Both the position numbers and the translations under genes were made by a program. The notes under the pieces were generated by a model. It was not told the origin of the DNA. It did no database searches and saw only the letters and a program-made list of their open reading frames with translations. Below are positions 5,787-9,012 of a stretch of 9,012 nt of DNA, piece by piece. Position 1 is the stretch's first letter. Each line of letters opens with the position of its first letter. Source of the DNA: Actinomycetota bacterium (GTDB lineage: Bacteria > Actinomycetota > Acidimicrobiia > Acidimicrobiales > Ilumatobacteraceae); NCBI GenBank assembly GCA_005789925.1, contig SXWG01000189.1, positions 1 through 9,012 on the forward strand, given 5' to 3'.

Positions 5787-6488
5787 CACCGTCACACGGC
5801 TGACACGCGGCTCGTGTAGTCCGCATTCTGTTTTGTCCTGACCTGCCCATCGACCAGATCGTGGGTCGGCGCCTGGCTCAACTGGTCGCGTGCATGGCCA
5901 GCATCCGATCGATGCGTACCCCTTCGCGGTGAGCGGATTGTCCGGTAGTCCGTGGCGAGCCTTGTATGCGGCGAAATCGGTGTTACTCCATGCCGCAATC
6001 GGGTTGACCTTCACGACGTCACGGAAAGGGTCCAGCGCGATGACTTGGGTGTTGGCCCGCGATTGCGAGTCGTCGCGGCGAAGACCAGTCATCCACGCAT
6101 GTCGGCCTTCCAGCAAACGCTCAAGTGGTGCGACTTTTCGTACGGCGCAACATGCGTCGGTGTCGAGCTTCCACAACTCGACGTCCGGAGCGATGCCTTC
6201 CGGCTGGACGACGGTCAACACACCACCCACCCGTTGCCGCAACTCGTGCGCGAATGCGATGGTCTCTGGAAAGAGGAACTGTGTGTCGAGCAACACCACT
6301 TCGATGAGTGGCGATACACCCCATGCGAGGTGCGCGAGTGTCGCGTCACCAAAGCTCGACGTCACGACCATGTGATGGTCAAAGTAGCCATGAGCCCATT
6401 CGATGATGTTCTCTGCCGACTTTCCCGAGAGTTGATGGTTCAGTTCCGACACCTCGTCGACACCGAGGTGGAGTGGGTGATGGCTCAT
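5775..6488 (-). CDS. cysH: Adenylyl-sulfate (APS) reductase, iron-sulfur, thioredoxin-dependent
   Basis: The 237-residue protein reduces adenosine 5'-phosphosulfate to sulfite and AMP using thioredoxin, an early step of assimilatory sulfate reduction in the cytoplasm. TSSFGDATLAHL (43-54) matches the PP-loop nucleotide-binding segment, and LDTQFLFPET (67-76) the conserved strand after it. Cys113-Cys114 and Cys196-x-x-Cys199 provide four ligands for a [4Fe-4S] cluster. That set marks APS reductases and is absent from E. coli-type PAPS reductases. TGLRRDDS (134-141) is the substrate-binding arginine motif, and ECGLH near the C-terminus holds Cys222, which forms the thiosulfonate intermediate. 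The start is ATG 6488, making an ATGA overlap with the cysI stop and placing GGAG (6500-6497) eight bases upstream. A GTG at 6497, three codons earlier, is less likely. It is the last visible gene of the sulfur operon, and its stop shares the CTAG at 5775-5778 with the convergent gene. Confidence 0.93.
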   Translation of the reverse strand: MSHHPLHLGVDEVSELNHQLSGKSAENIIEWAHGYFDHHMVVTSSFGDATLAHLAWGVSPLIEVVLLDTQFLFPETIAFAHELRQRVGGVLTVVQPEGIAPDVELWKLDTDACCAVRKVAPLERLLEGRHAWMTGLRRDDSQSRANTQVIALDPFRDVVKVNPIAAWSNTDFAAYKARHGLPDNPLTAKGYASIGCWPCTRPVEPGADPRSGRWAGQDKTECGLHEPRVSRVTVSTR

Positions 6489-8275
6489 GTGGCGCACTCC
6501 GACTCTGACACTTCAGCCACGTACGGACCCGTCTCGTCGTAGTCGACATAGAAGTGCGGTGCATCGTCCGGCTTCGGTACGACGTCAAGATCAAGCAAGT
6601 CTTTCGCGACTGTCGCTGCTCCACCGGAACGGTCGAGCCATGTCGTGAAGGTCTCCCCCGCTGAACGTTCGTTGGCGAACTTTCGGACGACGCGGGCCAC
6701 TGCTGCCGGTGCGTTCTTTGCAGGAAGCCGCAACGCTTTCTGGCCGAAGTGAATCTGCTCTTGCCCGACATGGCCGCCCAGCAGCAACTGGTACCCGGGC
6801 AGCGATTTGCCGTTCGCGCGGCGCTCTGCACCGAAAAGTCCGATGTCAGCGGCGTGGTGTTGACCGCACGAGTTGGTGCAGCCCGAGATGTTGATACGCA
6901 CACCACCGACTTCTGCCAATCCAGACTCTTCCAGTTCATCGCCAATGGCTTTTGCAAGGCCTCGCGATTGCGTGACCGCGATGTTGCACGTGTCGGCACC
7001 TGGACATGCGACAACGTCACGAGCAAGTTCAGCACCCGGGCGTGCCATGCCGATTGCTTCGAGTCGATCGAACAGTGTCCGCAACTGGTCTTCACGAAGA
7101 CCACGGAACACCACGTTCTGCCGGTTCGAGAGTCGCACGTCGGCACCCAACTCGCGTTGAATGTTTGCGAGTGAACGGAACTGGGATGCAGTGATGTCGC
7201 CGAGTGCCGCGTATGCGACCGCCGACACGGTTCCCTTGGCTGAGCCACGCACGACACTTGCTTGTTCCCAGCGGACATACGGATCAGATGAACGCAGTTC
7301 AACACGCACGCCTTGGCCCACTTCAGTCACTTCACCGCTCGCGGCCGTACCGGCTGGCACGTCACCGACCGACGCTACTTCCGGCGGAATTCCACCCGGC
7401 CACGATGATGACGCGGGCAACGTGTGACGCAACTTGATGACGCGACGCCGGACTTCTTCGATACCGAGCTGGTCGACGACCCACTTCAGACGAGCGCGAA
7501 GCTTGTTGTCGCGATTACCCGTCTGGTCGAACACACGCAGGACTGCCTCAATCGTGGGTAGCAAATCCTCGCGACTCGTGAAATCTTCAAGTGAAAGAGC
7601 CGGGTGTGGTGTCGCGCCAAGACCACCGGCGATGTAGACGCGAAAACCCGATTCGACGGTTCCGTCTTCACGTGTGCGCGTGACAGCGACAACACCGACG
7701 TCGTTGAACATCGCCTGACCACAGTCAGTGGAACAACCGGAGAAGTTCACTTTGAACTTTCTCGGCAGACGTTGACCGAGTGGATTGCGAACAAAGTGAC
7801 GGAAAGTCGCTTCGGCCCACGGCGTCACATCCAACTTCTCGTGCGGGCATGCGCCCGCCAAGTGACATGCCATCACATTCCGGACGGTGTCACCGCACGC
7901 TTCTCGACTGGTGAGACCGACATCAGCCAATCGCCGCAAGAGATCTGGCATCCGTCGCAACTCGACGAAGTGAAACTGGATGTTCTGACGCGTGGTGATG
8001 TGACCCCATCCACGAGAGAACTGTTCTGAAAGGTCCCCCATGAGATCCAGCTGTTCAGGAGTGATGGTGCCCGCTGGCAATTTGATACGAACCATCTGGT
8101 TCGTGCCACCTTGCCTTTGGCCATAGACACCGTTGTTCAGTCGCATCACGCGGAAGACATCCTCGGTGATCTCGCCAGCGAGGTACTGCTCGATGGCGAC
8201 TTCGAATCGTTCGATGTCGCGAAGTTGCTCCTCGTGGAGATCGCGAGGCATTGGTGCGGGGACGATGTTTGTCAT
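6485..8275 (-). CDS. cysI: Siroheme [4Fe-4S] sulfite reductase (nitrite/sulfite reductase family, probably ferredoxin-dependent)
   Basis: The 596-residue protein should reduce sulfite to sulfide with six electrons, most likely from ferredoxin since no flavoprotein partner is visible. It has the duplicated ferredoxin-like/siroheme layout: TTRQNIQFHF (94-103) in the first half and SNRQNVVFRG (383-392) in the second. The second half has the standard cluster ligands, Cys424-x5-Cys430 and Cys466-x3-Cys470. Unusually, the first half has an equivalent set, Cys137-x5-Cys143 and Cys181-x3-Cys185, with nearly the same separation. Length is normal for the family. A nitrite reductase has the same fold, but the neighbours cysH and cobA argue for sulfite. 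ATG 8275 is supported by an AGGAG seven bases upstream; the frame is open to an ATG at 8314, which would overlap the preceding gene and has no such support. Its TGA overlaps the cysH ATG. Confidence 0.92.
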   Translation of the reverse strand: MTNIVPAPMPRDLHEEQLRDIERFEVAIEQYLAGEITEDVFRVMRLNNGVYGQRQGGTNQMVRIKLPAGTITPEQLDLMGDLSEQFSRGWGHITTRQNIQFHFVELRRMPDLLRRLADVGLTSREACGDTVRNVMACHLAGACPHEKLDVTPWAEATFRHFVRNPLGQRLPRKFKVNFSGCSTDCGQAMFNDVGVVAVTRTREDGTVESGFRVYIAGGLGATPHPALSLEDFTSREDLLPTIEAVLRVFDQTGNRDNKLRARLKWVVDQLGIEEVRRRVIKLRHTLPASSSWPGGIPPEVASVGDVPAGTAASGEVTEVGQGVRVELRSSDPYVRWEQASVVRGSAKGTVSAVAYAALGDITASQFRSLANIQRELGADVRLSNRQNVVFRGLREDQLRTLFDRLEAIGMARPGAELARDVVACPGADTCNIAVTQSRGLAKAIGDELEESGLAEVGGVRINISGCTNSCGQHHAADIGLFGAERRANGKSLPGYQLLLGGHVGQEQIHFGQKALRLPAKNAPAAVARVVRKFANERSAGETFTTWLDRSGGAATVAKDLLDLDVVPKPDDAPHFYVDYDETGPYVAEVSESECAT

Positions 8276-8282
8276 ATCTTTT

Positions 8283-8287
8283 CTCCT
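8283..8287 (-). promoter_or_regulatory. Ribosome binding site of cysI, overlapping the upstream stop codon
   Basis: Read on the minus strand, AGGAG ends seven bases before the cysI ATG at 8275. Its first two bases are the end of the TAG stop (8288-8286) of the 85-residue gene. Ribosomes finishing the small gene would therefore sit on the cysI initiation site, indicating translational coupling. Confidence 0.7.
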
Positions 8288-8543
8288 ATCGACCTGTGTC
8301 TTCGCCAATTTCACGTAGTGCGTCGTGAAGAGCGCCGCGTAGGCGTCGAGCGTGATCGGGGCTCAGGTGGGCGACAAGTCCTGCTCCTGCTCCACCAATC
8401 TCCTCGACGGTCAGCACCACACGTGGCGCCGCATCGTCGTAGTCATCACATACGGCGATGCCCCACGACACCGGAGTCGCGTCATCGAGACCCCCGGGCA
8501 GGTCCTCCACCATAAGCGGCAGATCGTCGATTGAACGCCTCAT
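8286..8543 (-). CDS. Small acidic protein of unknown function in the sulfur operon
   Basis: The 85-residue product is not a family I can name. The N-terminal half is acidic (IDDLPLMVEDLPGG, then VCDDYDD). A predicted strand PRVVLTVEEIG (40-50) is followed by GAGAGLVAHLSPDHARRL and a likely C-terminal amphipathic helix up to about residue 80. The strand-loop-helix with 'VAHLSPDHARRL' resembles small actinobacterial proteins annotated only as hypothetical. There is one cysteine (about residue 32), no signal peptide and no membrane segment, so it is probably cytoplasmic. It is very likely real. Its ATG (8543) makes an ATGA overlap with the stop of the upstream methyltransferase, a GTGAG lies just in front, and its stop overlaps the cysI ribosome binding site. 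That placement suggests a role linked to siroheme or sulfite reductase, for example stability, assembly or regulation, but this is inference from position only. Confidence 0.72.
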   Translation of the reverse strand: MRRSIDDLPLMVEDLPGGLDDATPVSWGIAVCDDYDDAAPRVVLTVEEIGGAGAGLVAHLSPDHARRLRGALHDALREIGEDTGR

Positions 8544-9012
8544 TGCTCACCACGTGATGCGCCGGCCACAGCTGACTGCTGGATGAATTCATACGCTGCG
8601 ACTGCGCCGATCACGATTGTGCTGGGTGCTTCGATCGCGACATCGCCGAGCTCGGCAAGAGTGGTGCGGATTGTCACTTGCTCCGGATGTGTCCCCCACT
8701 TGATCGCCGCGACCGGCGTCGTCGGCGCGAGACCACCACCCACGAGACGACGCGCGATGTTTCCACGTTCAGACACACCCATGAGCACCACGATGGTGCC
8801 ACCGACGCGTGCGAGCGATTCCCAATCGACTGAGCTCGAGCCGCCACTTTCGCGATGACCCGTCACAACAGTGAATGCGGGTGACACGTTCCTGTGCGTC
8901 ACCGGAATTCCTGCTGCTGCTGGAACACCGACTGCCGAAGTGATTCCAGGGACAACATCAAATGGCACACCTGCAGAGAGGAGTGCCTCGGCTTCTTCAC
9001 CGCCACGACCGA
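8540..9012 (-). CDS. cobA: Uroporphyrinogen-III C-methyltransferase (SUMT), C-terminal part
   Basis: The visible 156 residues are the C-terminal portion of the enzyme that methylates uroporphyrinogen III twice with S-adenosylmethionine to give precorrin-2, the precursor of siroheme (and of cobalamin). The frame enters from the right edge with GRGGEEAEALLSAG, then VPFDVVPGITSAVGVPAAAG. These are the classical SUMT motifs forming part of the S-adenosylmethionine pocket. They are followed by HRNVSPAFTVVTGH, GGTIVVLMGV, KWGTHPEQ (usually R-G-T-x-P-E-Q) and APSTIVIGAVA. The family is usually about 250-270 residues, so roughly 100 N-terminal residues lie outside the window, and a fusion to a siroheme synthase domain on that side cannot be excluded. 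Its TGA (8542-8540) overlaps the ATG of the small unknown gene. Being upstream of cysI fits supply of siroheme to sulfite reductase. The operon promoter must lie beyond the window. Confidence 0.92.
   Translation of the reverse strand, partial: GRGGEEAEALLSAGVPFDVVPGITSAVGVPAAAGIPVTHRNVSPAFTVVTGHRESGGSSSVDWESLARVGGTIVVLMGVSERGNIARRLVGGGLAPTTPVAAIKWGTHPEQVTIRTTLAELGDVAIEAPSTIVIGAVAAYEFIQQSAVAGASRGEQ

Noticed and set aside
5803..5817. ACACG/CGTGT stem as a terminator for the convergent operons
   Set aside because: The stem is only five pairs with no following T-run on either strand, and it lies within cysH coding sequence.
5890..6542. Plus-strand open frames opposite cysH (161 and 196 residues)
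   Set aside because: The opposite strand encodes the full APS reductase with all its cysteine motifs; these frames have no coherent domain.
6379..7305. 308-residue open frame on the minus strand overlapping cysI and cysH
   Set aside because: It lies in another frame within two genes with clear motifs. Its sequence is rich in Ser/Arg/Thr with no recognisable domain, as expected for a shadow frame in GC-rich DNA.

Overview
The window looks like a chromosomal segment of a moderately GC-rich actinobacterium. It is packed with genes, uses GTG and TTG starts freely, and joins neighbouring genes by 4-base ATGA or GTGA overlaps. The protein families (actinobacterial-type N-acyl-D-amino-acid deacylase homologue, SRPBCC protein, thioredoxin-type iron-sulfur APS reductase next to a siroheme sulfite/nitrite reductase) suit Actinobacteria, perhaps Acidimicrobiia. 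That placement rests on overall protein character, not on a marker gene. No tRNA, rRNA, CRISPR array, transposase or phage gene is visible.

Left edge (1-355). The first 182 bases encode the N-terminus of an amidohydrolase on the minus strand that runs off the window. It is divergent from a second, unrelated amidohydrolase on the plus strand. The 173-base gap between them holds a 9-base palindrome resembling a GntR/FadR operator core, and a small bulged hairpin.

Plus-strand block (356-5778). Five closely packed genes: an N-acyl-D-amino-acid deacylase-like amidohydrolase; a four-helix membrane protein of unknown function; an SRPBCC (START-like) protein joined to it by a GTGA overlap; an aldehyde dehydrogenase with a complete catalytic set; and a five-helix membrane protein with a histidine-rich linker and a large Cys/His-containing soluble domain. 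The first four could form a catabolic or detoxification cluster, but no pathway can be named from sequence alone. The fifth looks like a different function carried in the same transcript.

Minus-strand block (5775-9012). This is an assimilatory sulfate reduction operon, read right to left: uroporphyrinogen-III C-methyltransferase (siroheme precursor, truncated by the window edge), an 85-residue unknown protein, siroheme sulfite reductase, and APS reductase. The genes are translationally coupled: ATGA overlaps at 8540-8543 and 6485-6488, and the sulfite reductase ribosome binding site overlaps the unknown gene's stop codon. Together they cover APS to sulfite, sulfite to sulfide, and supply of the siroheme cofactor. 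The unknown protein sits inside this coupled chain.

The two blocks converge on a shared CTAG at 5775-5778, so their stop codons overlap and no intergenic terminator is possible. The points most worth following up are the duplicated Fe-S/siroheme cysteine motifs in both halves of the sulfite reductase, the unknown small protein in the sulfur operon, and the Cys/His-rich membrane protein.
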